In this document: piece by piece, positions 46,897 to 56,123 of the stretch
How positions within the stretch are numbered: the first letter of the stretch is position 1
Layout of the letters: each line of letters opens with the position of its first letter
Assembly: GCF_029968035.1 (NCBI RefSeq)
Contig: NZ_JASCIQ010000034.1
Coordinates: 1-64,000, forward strand
Direction of reading: 5' to 3'
DNA from: Streptomyces cavernicola
Lineage (GTDB): Bacteria > Actinomycetota > Actinomycetes > Streptomycetales > Streptomycetaceae
Length of the DNA stretch: 64,000 nucleotides
Notes under the pieces: generated by a model
Databases searched by the model: none
The model's input: only the letters and a program-made list of their open reading frames with translations
What the model was told of the DNA's origin: nothing
Translations under genes and position numbers: made by a program

Positions 46897-49394
46897 CGGT
46901 CGCGACAAATGCTCCCTCCGGGGGCGGAGACACGGCTCCTCCGCCCGAGGACCTGGTCTCGCTGACCATCGACGGCGTCGACATCAGCGTCCCCAAGGGC
47001 ACGCTCGTCATCCGCGCCGCGGAACAGCTCGGCATCGACATCCCGCGCTTCTGCGACCACCCGCTCCTCGACCCGGCCGGCGCCTGCCGCCAGTGCATCG
47101 TCGAGGTCGAGGGCCAGCGCAAGCCGATGGCGTCCTGCACCATCACCTGCACCGACGGCATGGTCGTCAAGACCCAGCTGACGTCGCCGGTCGCGGAGAA
47201 GGCGCAGAAGGGCGTGATGGAGCTCCTGCTCATCAACCACCCCCTCGACTGCCCGGTCTGCGACAAGGGCGGCGAGTGCCCGCTGCAGAACCAGGCCGTC
47301 TCGCACGGCCAGGCCGACTCCCGCTTCGACGGCAAGAAGCGCACGTACGAGAAGCCCGTCGCGATCTCCACGCAGGTGCTGCTCGACCGTGAGCGCTGTG
47401 TGCTCTGCGCGCGCTGCACCCGGTTCTCCAACCAGGTCGCGGGCGACCCGATGATCGAGCTGATCGAGCGGGGCGCGCTGCAGCAGGTCGGCACCGGCGA
47501 GGGCGACCCCTTCGAGTCGTACTTCTCCGGGAACACCATCCAGATCTGCCCGGTGGGCGCGCTCACCTCGGCGGCGTACCGGTTCCGTTCGCGCCCCTTC
47601 GACCTGGTGTCCTCGCCCTCCGTCTGCGAGCACTGCGCCGGCGGCTGCGCGACCCGCACCGACCACCGGCGCGGCAAGGTCATGCGCCGCCTCGCGGCCG
47701 AGGACCCCGAGGTCAACGAGGAGTGGATCTGCGACAAGGGCCGCTTCGGCTTCCGCTACGCGCAGCAGCGCGACCGGCTCGCCACCCCGCTCGTCCGGGG
47801 TGAGAACGGCGTGCTCGAACCGGCCAGCTGGCCCGAGGCGTTGGCGGCCGCGGCCGAAGGTCTCACGGCGGCACGCGCGCGTGCGGGCGTGCTCGCGGGC
47901 GGACGTCTGACCGTCGAGGACGCCTACGCGTACAGCAAGTTCGCGCGCGTGGCGCTCGGCACCAACGACATCGACTTCCGGGCCCGCCCGCACTCCGCGG
48001 AGGAGGCCGACTTCCTGGCCGCGCGGGTCGCGGGGCGCGGCAAGGACCTCGACGGGGCGGGCGTCACGTACACCGCTCTGGAGAAGGCCCCGGCCGTGCT
48101 GCTCGCCGGGATCGAGGCCGAGGAGGAGGCGCCCGGCGTCTTCCTGCGGCTCCGCAAGGCCTGGCGCAAGCACGGCCAGAAGACCTTCGCGCTCGCCCCG
48201 TACGAGACCCGTGGCCTCACCAAGGCCGGCGGCACGCTGCTGCCCGCCGCGCCCGGCACCGAGACCGAGTGGCTGGACGCGCTCGCCTCCGGCGTCGGGC
48301 TCGGCGAGGACGGCGCGCAGGTCGCCGAGGCGCTGCGGGCCGAGGGCGCGGTGATCGTCGTCGGCGAGCGGCTGGCGAGCGTGGCCGGCGGCCTCACCGC
48401 CGCCGTACGCGTGGCGACCGCGACCGGCGCCGAGCTGGTGTGGATCCCGCGCCGGGCCGGTGAGCGCGGTGCCGTCGAGGTCGGCGCGCTGCCGGCGCTG
48501 CTGCCCGGCGGGCGGCCCGCGACCGATCCACGCGCGCGTGAGGAGGTCGCGGCGGCCTGGGGCGTGGCCGAACTGCCGCACCGCTTCGGCCGCGACACCG
48601 GCCAGATCGTGGAGGCCGCCGCGGGCGGAGAGCTGCGCGCCCTGCTCGTCGCGGGCGTCGACGTGGCGGACCTGCCGGACCCGGCACGCGCGCGTGCGGC
48701 GCTCGACGAGGCCTTCGTGGTCTCGCTCGAACTGCGGCCCGGCGAGGTCACCGAGCGGGCGGACGTCGTCCTTCCGGTCGCCGCCGTCGCCGAGAAGTCC
48801 GGCACGTTCCTCAACTGGGAGGGCCGGTCCCGGATGTTCGAGGCCGCCCTGAAGCCCGACCAGATGACCCGGCAGCTGCCGCCCACCGACGCGCGCGTGC
48901 TGCACATGCTGGCCGACGCGATGGACGTCCACCTGGGCCTGCCGGACCAGCGCACCGTCCGCCGCGAGCTGGACCGGCTCGGCGCCTGGGACGGCCCGCG
49001 CGCCACCGAACCCCTGGAGACGGCAGGGCAGTTGCCGCGCCCCGGCGCCGGTGAGGCCGTGCTCGCAGGGCACCGGCTGCTGCTCGACCGGGGCCGCCTG
49101 CAGGAGGGCGACGAGGCGCTCGCGGGCACCCGGCACGCGGCCGTGGCCCGGCTCTCCGCGGCCACCGCCGCCGAGGCCGGCGTGAAGGACGGCGACGTCC
49201 TCGCGGTCACCGGCCCGGAGGGAGACGTGCAACTCCCGCTGCAGGTCACGGAGATGCCCGACCGTGTGGTGTGGCTGCCGCTCAACTCGACCGGCCGCGG
49301 CACCACTTCGGACACCGGCGCGCGTGCCGGTGAACTCGTCCGCATCGGCCCGGCCGTGGCCGCCGCCTCGGAGGCCAAGGAGGTGCAGGCATGA
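46893..49394 (+). CDS. nuoG: NADH-quinone oxidoreductase subunit G
   Basis: This large 833-residue iron-sulfur subunit has an N-terminal ferredoxin-like region with [2Fe-2S] N1b ligands (PRFCDHPLLDPAGACRQC) and [4Fe-4S] motifs CPVCDKGGECPLQ and RCVLCARCTRF. Next is CEHCAGGC with a fourth Cys exactly 27 residues later (WICDKG). This C-x2-C-x3-C-x27-C pattern is the N7 cluster motif found in E. coli and Thermus NuoG. The C-terminal part is a molybdopterin-oxidoreductase-like domain without a visible cofactor site. It overlaps nuoF and nuoH by 4 bases each. Confidence 0.96.
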   Translation: MTVATNAPSGGGDTAPPPEDLVSLTIDGVDISVPKGTLVIRAAEQLGIDIPRFCDHPLLDPAGACRQCIVEVEGQRKPMASCTITCTDGMVVKTQLTSPVAEKAQKGVMELLLINHPLDCPVCDKGGECPLQNQAVSHGQADSRFDGKKRTYEKPVAISTQVLLDRERCVLCARCTRFSNQVAGDPMIELIERGALQQVGTGEGDPFESYFSGNTIQICPVGALTSAAYRFRSRPFDLVSSPSVCEHCAGGCATRTDHRRGKVMRRLAAEDPEVNEEWICDKGRFGFRYAQQRDRLATPLVRGENGVLEPASWPEALAAAAEGLTAARARAGVLAGGRLTVEDAYAYSKFARVALGTNDIDFRARPHSAEEADFLAARVAGRGKDLDGAGVTYTALEKAPAVLLAGIEAEEEAPGVFLRLRKAWRKHGQKTFALAPYETRGLTKAGGTLLPAAPGTETEWLDALASGVGLGEDGAQVAEALRAEGAVIVVGERLASVAGGLTAAVRVATATGAELVWIPRRAGERGAVEVGALPALLPGGRPATDPRAREEVAAAWGVAELPHRFGRDTGQIVEAAAGGELRALLVAGVDVADLPDPARARAALDEAFVVSLELRPGEVTERADVVLPVAAVAEKSGTFLNWEGRSRMFEAALKPDQMTRQLPPTDARVLHMLADAMDVHLGLPDQRTVRRELDRLGAWDGPRATEPLETAGQLPRPGAGEAVLAGHRLLLDRGRLQEGDEALAGTRHAAVARLSAATAAEAGVKDGDVLAVTGPEGDVQLPLQVTEMPDRVVWLPLNSTGRGTTSDTGARAGELVRIGPAVAAASEAKEVQA

Positions 49395-50791
49395 ACGCGA
49401 GTCTGAGCCAGACGGCGGTCGAAGCGGCCGCCATGAGCCCGCTCGCCGCCGAGGACCTGTCCATGTTCGGGCGGGACCCGTGGTGGCTCGTCCTGATCAA
49501 GGCGGTGTTCTGCTTCGCGTTCCTGATGGTGACGGTGCTCTTCTCCATCGTGTGGGAGCGCAAGGTCGTCGCCTGGATGCAGCTGCGCATCGGCCCCAAC
49601 CGGCACGGCCCCTGGGGCATGCTGCAGTCCCTCGCGGACGGCATCAAGCTGATGCTCAAGGAGGACGTGGTCGTCAAGCGCGCGGACAAGGTGGTGTACG
49701 TCCTCGCGCCGATCGTCGCCGCCATCCCGGCGTTCATGGCGATCGCGGTGATCCCCTTCGGCCCGGCCGACAACCAGGTCTCGATCTTCGGCCAGCGCAC
49801 CACGATGCAGCTCACGGACCTGCCGATCGCGATGCTCTACATCCTCGCGGTCGCCTCCGTCGGCATCTACGGCATCGTCCTCGCCGGCTGGTCCTCCGGC
49901 TCGACGTACCCGCTCCTCGGCGGCCTGCGCTCCTGCGCGCAGATGATCTCGTACGAGATCGCGATGGGCGCAGCCTTCGCCTCCGTCTTCCTCTACTCGG
50001 GGTCGATGTCGACCTCGGCGATCGTGGAGGCGCAGGGCGACCGCTGGTACATCCTGCTGCTGCCGGTGTCGTTCCTGCTGTACGTGGTGACGATGGTCGG
50101 CGAGACCAACCGCGCGCCGTTCGACATGCCGGAGTCCGAGGGCGACCTCGTCGGCGGCTTCAACACCGAGTACAGCTCCATCAAGTTCGCGCTCTTCATG
50201 CTCGCCGAGTACGTGAACATGGTGACGGTCTCCGCCGTCGCCACCACGCTGTTCCTCGGCGGCTGGCGCGCGCCCTGGCCGATCAGCACCTTCTGGGAGG
50301 GCGCCAACCAGGGCTGGTGGCCGATGCTCTGGTTCGTCCTCAAGGTCCAGCTGCTGCTGTTCTTCTTCATCTGGCTCCGCGGCACCCTGCCCCGCGTCCG
50401 CTACGACCAGCTGATGAAGCTCGGCTGGAAGGTGCTCATCCCGGTCTCGGTGGCCTGGCTGATGCTCGTCGCGACCGTACGCACGCTGCGGAACGAGAAC
50501 GTCCCCTTCACCGGGATCGTGCTCTACGTGGGCGGCGGCGTCCTGGCGATCCTGCTGCTCTCCTTCGTCGTCGACATCTACCGCGACAAGCGGGAGAAGG
50601 CCGAGGAGCAGGCAGCGCCCGCCGAGCCGGGGCCCGCGTTCGACCCGATGGCCGGCGGCTATCCCGTACCGCCGCTGCCGGGACAGACCTTGCCGCCCGT
50701 GCCGCGTCGACGCTCGCGCCAGGAGCGGGAGTTGATTGTCAGTGGTGGCGTCGATACTGCCAGTGACGGAAAGGAGGCTGACGGTGTCTGA
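49391..50791 (+). CDS. nuoH: NADH-quinone oxidoreductase subunit H
   Basis: This 466-residue membrane subunit, with about eight helices, anchors the peripheral arm and forms the quinone entry channel. Conserved sequences are WERKVVAWMQLRIGPNRHGP, ADGIKLMLKED and GETNRAPFDMPESEGDLVGG. The C-terminal tail of about 70 residues is an actinobacterial Pro/Arg-rich extension. It overlaps nuoI by 8 bases. Confidence 0.97.
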   Translation: MNASLSQTAVEAAAMSPLAAEDLSMFGRDPWWLVLIKAVFCFAFLMVTVLFSIVWERKVVAWMQLRIGPNRHGPWGMLQSLADGIKLMLKEDVVVKRADKVVYVLAPIVAAIPAFMAIAVIPFGPADNQVSIFGQRTTMQLTDLPIAMLYILAVASVGIYGIVLAGWSSGSTYPLLGGLRSCAQMISYEIAMGAAFASVFLYSGSMSTSAIVEAQGDRWYILLLPVSFLLYVVTMVGETNRAPFDMPESEGDLVGGFNTEYSSIKFALFMLAEYVNMVTVSAVATTLFLGGWRAPWPISTFWEGANQGWWPMLWFVLKVQLLLFFFIWLRGTLPRVRYDQLMKLGWKVLIPVSVAWLMLVATVRTLRNENVPFTGIVLYVGGGVLAILLLSFVVDIYRDKREKAEEQAAPAEPGPAFDPMAGGYPVPPLPGQTLPPVPRRRSRQERELIVSGGVDTASDGKEADGV

Positions 50792-51485
50792 GATCTCCAG
50801 GAACAACCCTTCCGAGAAGTCGCCCGCGTCCGGCGCGCCCGCCGGATCGGGCGAGGGCAAGGACACGGCGCAGGGGTTCCACAACCCCGTGGCCGGCTTC
50901 GGCGTGACCTTCAAGGCCATGTTCAAGAAGCGGCTGACCGAGCAGTACCCGGAGCAGAAGAAGGTCACAGCCCCGCGCTTCCACGGCCGTCACCAGCTCA
51001 ACCGGCACCCGGACGGCCTGGAGAAGTGCGTCGGCTGCGAGCTGTGCGCCTGGGCCTGCCCGGCCGACGCGATCTACGTCGAGGGCGCGGACAACACCGA
51101 CGAGGAGCGCTACTCCCCGGGCGAGCGGTACGGGCGGGTGTACCAGATCAACTACGCCCGCTGCATCCTCTGCGGCCTGTGCATCGAGGCGTGCCCCACG
51201 CGCGCGCTCACGATGACCAACGAGTTCGAACTGGCCGACTCCAGCCGGGAGAACCTGATCTACACCAAGGAGCAGCTGCTCGCCGGCCTGGAGGAGGGCA
51301 TGGTCGACAGCCCACACGCGATCTTCCCCGGCATGGACGAGCAGGACTACTACCGCGGTCTGGTCACCGAGGCCGCCCCCGGCACCGAGCCCCAGGTCGC
51401 CCACTCCAAGGGCGAGGCGGTGCAGGAGGCGGAGTCGACCTTCGGGCCCGAGGAGCCGGCGTCGAAGAAGGTGGTCGGCCGATGA
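50784..51485 (+). CDS. nuoI: NADH-quinone oxidoreductase subunit I
   Basis: This 233-residue ferredoxin-type subunit carries clusters N6a and N6b. The two 8-Cys-forming motifs are CVGCELCAWACPADAI and CILCGLCIEACPTRAL. The GTG at 50784 is chosen because a strong AAGGAGG (50770-50776) lies 7 bases before it; an earlier in-frame start inside nuoH is unlikely. Both termini carry polar low-complexity extensions. Confidence 0.96.
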   Translation: MSEISRNNPSEKSPASGAPAGSGEGKDTAQGFHNPVAGFGVTFKAMFKKRLTEQYPEQKKVTAPRFHGRHQLNRHPDGLEKCVGCELCAWACPADAIYVEGADNTDEERYSPGERYGRVYQINYARCILCGLCIEACPTRALTMTNEFELADSSRENLIYTKEQLLAGLEEGMVDSPHAIFPGMDEQDYYRGLVTEAAPGTEPQVAHSKGEAVQEAESTFGPEEPASKKVVGR

Positions 51486-52336
51486 GCACGCTCGCCGCCT
51501 ACGCCACGTCCACCGGCGAGGCCTTCCAGTTCTGGGTCCTCGGCACCGTCGCCGTGATCGGCGCTCTCTGCACCGTCTTCATGAAGAAGGCCGTGCACAG
51601 CGCGCTCTGCCTGGCCGGCACCATGATCGTCCTGGCGGTCTTCTACCTCGCCAACGGCGCCTACTTCCTGGGCATCGTGCAGATCGTCGTCTACACCGGC
51701 GCGATCATGATGCTGTTCCTCTTCGTCGTCATGCTGGTCGGTGTCACGGCCGCGGACTCCCTGAAGGAGACCATCAAGGGGCAGCGCTGGCTGGCGCTCC
51801 TCTGCGGCCTCGGTTTCGCGGTCCTCCTGGTCGGCGGCATCGGGAACGCCTCCCTGAAGGAGTTCAACGGCCTGGGGCAGGCCAACTCCGCAGGGAACGT
51901 CGAGGGGTTGGCGGCCCTGATCTTCACCAAGTACGTCTTCGCCTTCGAGATCACCGGTGCCCTGCTCATCACGGCCGCCGTCGGCGCCATGGTGCTCACG
52001 CACCGCGAGCGCACCGAGCGCGCCAAGACCCAGCGCGAGCTCGCCGAGGAGCGCGTGCGCGAGGGCAAGCACCTCCCGCCGCTGCCCGCCCCGGGGGTGT
52101 ACGCGCGCCACAACGCCGTGGACATCGCGGGCCTGCTGCCGGACGGCACGCCGTCGGAGCTCACGGTCAGCAAGACGCTGCGCGACCGCGGCCAGATCCG
52201 TGACGTGTCGAGCGAGGCCCTCAGTGACCTGCGGGCCCTGGAGCAGCGCGCCGACGAACGGCTCGGCAGGAGCGGCCACGCCGCGTCGTCGACCGACGAC
52301 GCGGCCTCGGGCGGCAAGAAGGAGGCCGCGAAGTGA
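51482..52336 (+). CDS. nuoJ: NADH-quinone oxidoreductase subunit J
   Basis: This 284-residue membrane subunit has five helices in the first about 190 residues. The conserved IVQIVVYTGAIMMLFLFVVM contains the third helix with its pi-bulge. A polar C-terminal tail of about 95 residues is longer than in E. coli (184 residues in all). It overlaps nuoI and nuoK by 4 bases each. Confidence 0.96.
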   Translation: MSTLAAYATSTGEAFQFWVLGTVAVIGALCTVFMKKAVHSALCLAGTMIVLAVFYLANGAYFLGIVQIVVYTGAIMMLFLFVVMLVGVTAADSLKETIKGQRWLALLCGLGFAVLLVGGIGNASLKEFNGLGQANSAGNVEGLAALIFTKYVFAFEITGALLITAAVGAMVLTHRERTERAKTQRELAEERVREGKHLPPLPAPGVYARHNAVDIAGLLPDGTPSELTVSKTLRDRGQIRDVSSEALSDLRALEQRADERLGRSGHAASSTDDAASGGKKEAAK

Positions 52337-52632
52337 GTCCCGTCAACTACCTGTATCTCGCGGCCCTGTTGTTCGCGATCGGCGCCACCGGCGTGCTGAT
52401 CAGGCGGAACGCCATCGTGGTGTTCATGTGCATCGAGCTGATGCTCAACGCCTGCAACCTCACGCTGGTGACCTTCTCCCGGATGCACGGCAACCTCGAC
52501 GGCCAGATCATCGCGTTCTTCACGATGGTCGTCGCCGCCGCCGAGGTCGTGGTCGGGCTCGCGATCATCGTGTCCCTGTTCCGGTCCCGCCACTCGGCCT
52601 CGGTCGACGACGCCAGCCTGATGAAGCTCTGA
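52333..52632 (+). CDS. nuoK: NADH-quinone oxidoreductase subunit K
   Basis: This 99-residue three-helix membrane subunit carries the conserved buried Glu in FMCIELMLNACNLT and a second acidic position in AAAEVVVGLAI, both part of the proton path. The GTG overlaps nuoJ by 4 bases; nuoL starts 15 bases later. Confidence 0.97.
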   Translation: MSPVNYLYLAALLFAIGATGVLIRRNAIVVFMCIELMLNACNLTLVTFSRMHGNLDGQIIAFFTMVVAAAEVVVGLAIIVSLFRSRHSASVDDASLMKL

Positions 52633-52647
52633 GGGGCAGGAAGAATC

Positions 52648-54546
52648 GTGGAGAACCTGATTGCGCTGCTCGTCGCAGCGCCTCTGCTCGGAGCGGCCGT
52701 ACTGCTGTGCGGCGGGCGGCGGTTGGACCGCGGCGGCCACTGGATCGGCACGCTGCTCGCGGTCGTCTCCTTCGCCGTCGGCGTGCTGCTCTTCACCGAC
52801 ATGCTCGGCAAGGACCCGGAGCACCGGGCCATGCACCAGGCGCTGTTCAGCTGGATCCCGGTCGAGGGATTCCAGGCGGACGTCGCCTTCCAGCTGGACC
52901 AGCTGTCGATGACGTTCGTGCTCCTGATCACCGGCGTGGGCTCCCTGATCCACGTCTACTCGATCGGGTACATGGAGCACGACGAGCGCAGGCGCCGCTT
53001 CTTCGGCTATCTGAACCTGTTCCTCGCGGCGATGCTGCTCCTCGTCATCGCCGACAACTACCTGCTCCTGTACGTGGGTTGGGAGGGCGTCGGTCTGGCG
53101 TCGTACCTGCTCATCGGCTTCTGGCAGCACAAGCCCAGCGCGGCCACGGCCGCCAAGAAGGCCTTCCTGGTCAACCGCGTCGGCGACATGGGCCTGTCCA
53201 TCGCGATCATGCTGATGTTCACGACGTTCGGCACGTTCGCGTTCGGCCCGGTCCTGGAGTCCACCTCCGAGACCAGTGAGGGCATGCTCACCGCGATCGG
53301 CCTGATGCTGCTGCTCGCCGCGTGCGGCAAGTCGGCCCAGGTCCCGCTGCAGTCCTGGCTCGGTGACGCGATGGAGGGCCCGACCCCGGTCTCGGCCCTG
53401 ATCCACGCGGCCACCATGGTCACCGCGGGCGTGTACCTCATCACCCGCTCCGGCGCGATCTTCAACGGCGCTCCGGATGCGCAGTTGGCGGTCGTGATCG
53501 TCGGTGCGGTCACGCTCCTCTTCGGTGCGATCGTCGGTTGCGCCAAGGACGACATCAAGAAGGCCCTCGCCGGCTCGACGATGTCCCAGATCGGCTACAT
53601 GATCCTGGCGGCCGGCCTCGGCCCCATCGGCTACGCCTTCGCGATCATGCACCTGGTCACGCACGGCTTCTTCAAGGCCGGGCTCTTCCTCGGCGCCGGC
53701 TCGGTCATGCACGGCATGAACGACGAGGTCGACATGCGCAAGTACGGCGGCCTCCGCAAGTACATGCCGGTCACCTTCGTGACGTTCGGGCTCGGCTACC
53801 TCGCGATCATCGGCTTCCCCGGCCTCTCCGGCTTCTGGTCCAAGGACAAGATCATCGAGGCGGCGTTCGCGTACGACGACGGGATCCGCGGCTGGATCTT
53901 CGGCGGCGTGGCCCTGCTCGGCGCGGGCATCACGGCCTTCTACATGACGCGCGTGATGATCATGACGTTCTTCGGCGAGAAGCGCTGGCAGCCGGATGCG
54001 GAGGGCAACGAGCCGCATCCGCACGAGTCGCCCAGGTCGATGACGATCCCGATGATCGTCCTCGCCTTCGGCTCGGTCTTCGCGGGCGGACTCTTCTCGC
54101 TCAACGAGTCGTTCGTGAAGTGGCTGGAGCCGGTCACGCAGTTCGAGCACCCGCACCCGGTCATCAGCGTCCCGGCGATCACCGCCTCCACGGTCGTGGT
54201 GCTCCTCCTGGGCGCCGCCCTGGCGTACGTGATGTACGGGCGCAAGGAAGTCCCGGTCACCGCGCCGCGCGGCTCGCTGCTCACCCGGGCGGCCCGCCGC
54301 GACCTGCTGCAGGACGACTTCAACCATGTGGTCCTGGTCCGCGGCGGCGAGCACCTCACCCGCTCCCTCGTGTACGTCGACCACACCATGGTCGACGGCG
54401 CCGTCAACGGCACGGCGGCGGGCTTCGGCGGACTCTCCGGCCGGCTGCGCAAGGTGCAGAACGGCTTCGCCCGTTCCTACGCGGTCTCGATGTTCGGCGG
54501 TACGGCGATCCTCATCGCCGCGACCCTGCTGATGAGGGCGGTCTGA
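52648..54546 (+). CDS. nuoL: NADH-quinone oxidoreductase subunit L
   Basis: This 632-residue antiporter-like proton-pumping subunit lies at the distal end of the membrane arm. It has the conserved Glu in YVGWEGVGLASYLLIGFW and the Lys-containing block KSAQVPLQSWLGDAMEGPTP, as well as HAATMVTAGVYL. The C-terminal part includes the long lateral helix. The start is GTG, with a GGGCAGGA site. Confidence 0.97.
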   Translation: MENLIALLVAAPLLGAAVLLCGGRRLDRGGHWIGTLLAVVSFAVGVLLFTDMLGKDPEHRAMHQALFSWIPVEGFQADVAFQLDQLSMTFVLLITGVGSLIHVYSIGYMEHDERRRRFFGYLNLFLAAMLLLVIADNYLLLYVGWEGVGLASYLLIGFWQHKPSAATAAKKAFLVNRVGDMGLSIAIMLMFTTFGTFAFGPVLESTSETSEGMLTAIGLMLLLAACGKSAQVPLQSWLGDAMEGPTPVSALIHAATMVTAGVYLITRSGAIFNGAPDAQLAVVIVGAVTLLFGAIVGCAKDDIKKALAGSTMSQIGYMILAAGLGPIGYAFAIMHLVTHGFFKAGLFLGAGSVMHGMNDEVDMRKYGGLRKYMPVTFVTFGLGYLAIIGFPGLSGFWSKDKIIEAAFAYDDGIRGWIFGGVALLGAGITAFYMTRVMIMTFFGEKRWQPDAEGNEPHPHESPRSMTIPMIVLAFGSVFAGGLFSLNESFVKWLEPVTQFEHPHPVISVPAITASTVVVLLLGAALAYVMYGRKEVPVTAPRGSLLTRAARRDLLQDDFNHVVLVRGGEHLTRSLVYVDHTMVDGAVNGTAAGFGGLSGRLRKVQNGFARSYAVSMFGGTAILIAATLLMRAV

Positions 54547-54551
54547 TCACG

Positions 54552-56123
54552 ATGTCCTTTCCTCTGCTGACAGCGACGGCCGCGGTGCCGGCGATCGGCG
54601 CGATCGTCACCGCCGCCGTGCCCGCCGCCCGGCGCTCGGCCGCCAAGTGGCTCGCGCTGCTCTTCTCGCTCGCCACGCTGGTCCTCGCGGTCGTCGTCGG
54701 CGTCCGCTTCGACCCGGGCGGCGACCGCTACCAACTCACCGAGTCCCACGCGTGGATCGCCGACTTCGGCGTGCGGTACGAACTGGGCGTGGACGGCATC
54801 GGCGTCGCCCTCATCGGGCTCACCGCGCTGCTGATCCCGTTCGTGATCCTCGCGGGCTGGCACGACGCCGACCCGGAGGAGACCGGGAGCAAGCGCTGGC
54901 GGCCCACGCAGGGCTTCTTCGCGCTGATCCTGATGGTCGAGGCGATGGTGGTCCTCTCCTTCGAGGCCACCGACGTCTTCCTCTTCTACATCCTCTTCGA
55001 AGCCATGCTCATCCCGATGTACTTCCTCATCGGCGGCTTCGGAGACCGCGCCCACGCCGGCAGTGACGAGAAGGCCGCCGCCCAACGGTCGTACGCGGCC
55101 GTGAAGTTCCTGCTCTACAACCTGGTCGGCGGCCTGATCATGCTGGCCGCGGTCATCGGCCTCTATGTGGTCGCAGGGAACTTCTCGCTCCAGGAGATCG
55201 CCGCCGCGCGTGCGAGCGGCGAGCTGAACATGGCGACCAACACGGAGCGGCTGCTCTTCCTCGGCTTCTTCTTCGCGTTCGCGGTGAAGGCGCCGCTGTG
55301 GCCGCTGCACACCTGGCTGCCCAACGCCATGGGCGAGGCCACCGCCCCGGTCGCCGTGCTGATCACCGCGGTCGTCGACAAGGTCGGCACGTTCGCGATG
55401 CTCCGCTTCTGCCTCGGCCTCTTCCCCGAAGCCTCGAAGTGGGCGACTCCCGCGATCCTGGTGCTCGCGCTGATCTCGATCGTCTACGGCGCGCTGCTCG
55501 CCGTCGGCCAGCGCGACATCAAGCGCCTGATCGCGTACGCGTCGATCTCGCACTTCGGCTTCATCATCATGGGCATCTTCGCGATGACCTCGCAGGGCCA
55601 GAGCGGCGCGACGCTCTACATGGTCAACCACGGCATCTCCACTGCCGCGTTGATGCTCGTCGCCGGGTTCCTGATCTCCCGGCGCGGCTCGCGGCTCATC
55701 GCGGACTTCGGCGGTGTGCAGAAGGTGGCCCCGGTGCTCGCCGGGACGTTCCTGGTGGGCTCGCTCGCCACGCTCTCGCTGCCGGGGCTCGCGCCGTTCG
55801 TGAGTGAATTCCTGGTCCTGGTCGGCACGTTCGCGCGCTACCCGGTGATCGGCATCATCGCCACCTTCGGCATCGTCCTCGCCGCGCTCTACACCCTCGT
55901 CCTCTACCAGCGGACGATGACGGGCCCGGTCAAGCTCGAAGTCGCCAAGATGCCGGATCTGCGCGTGCGTGAACTCGTCGTCGTCGCACCGCTGATCGCC
56001 CTGCTGATCTTCCTCGGTGTCTACCCGAAGCCGGTCACCGACCTGGTGAACCCGGCGGTCGGCCACACCTTGTCCGACGTACAGAAGAAGGACCCCAAGC
56101 CCGAGGTGGAGGCGGCCAAGTGA
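54552..56123 (+). CDS. nuoM: NADH-quinone oxidoreductase subunit M
   Basis: This 523-residue proton-pumping antiporter-like subunit has 14 expected helices. Conserved markers are YILFEAMLIPMYFLIG with its Glu, FAVKAPLWPLHTWLPNAMGE and KRLIAYASISHFGFI. The start is ATG, 5 bases after nuoL. It overlaps nuoN by 4 bases. Confidence 0.97.
   Translation: MSFPLLTATAAVPAIGAIVTAAVPAARRSAAKWLALLFSLATLVLAVVVGVRFDPGGDRYQLTESHAWIADFGVRYELGVDGIGVALIGLTALLIPFVILAGWHDADPEETGSKRWRPTQGFFALILMVEAMVVLSFEATDVFLFYILFEAMLIPMYFLIGGFGDRAHAGSDEKAAAQRSYAAVKFLLYNLVGGLIMLAAVIGLYVVAGNFSLQEIAAARASGELNMATNTERLLFLGFFFAFAVKAPLWPLHTWLPNAMGEATAPVAVLITAVVDKVGTFAMLRFCLGLFPEASKWATPAILVLALISIVYGALLAVGQRDIKRLIAYASISHFGFIIMGIFAMTSQGQSGATLYMVNHGISTAALMLVAGFLISRRGSRLIADFGGVQKVAPVLAGTFLVGSLATLSLPGLAPFVSEFLVLVGTFARYPVIGIIATFGIVLAALYTLVLYQRTMTGPVKLEVAKMPDLRVRELVVVAPLIALLIFLGVYPKPVTDLVNPAVGHTLSDVQKKDPKPEVEAAK

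Noticed and set aside
46590..49232. Very long open frame on the minus strand opposite nuoG (also similar ones opposite nuoH-nuoL and fabG)
   Set aside because: These are shadow frames created by high third-position GC of the true genes. They give low-complexity Arg/Ala/Gly/Asp proteins without domains, and the plus-strand nuo genes are unambiguous.
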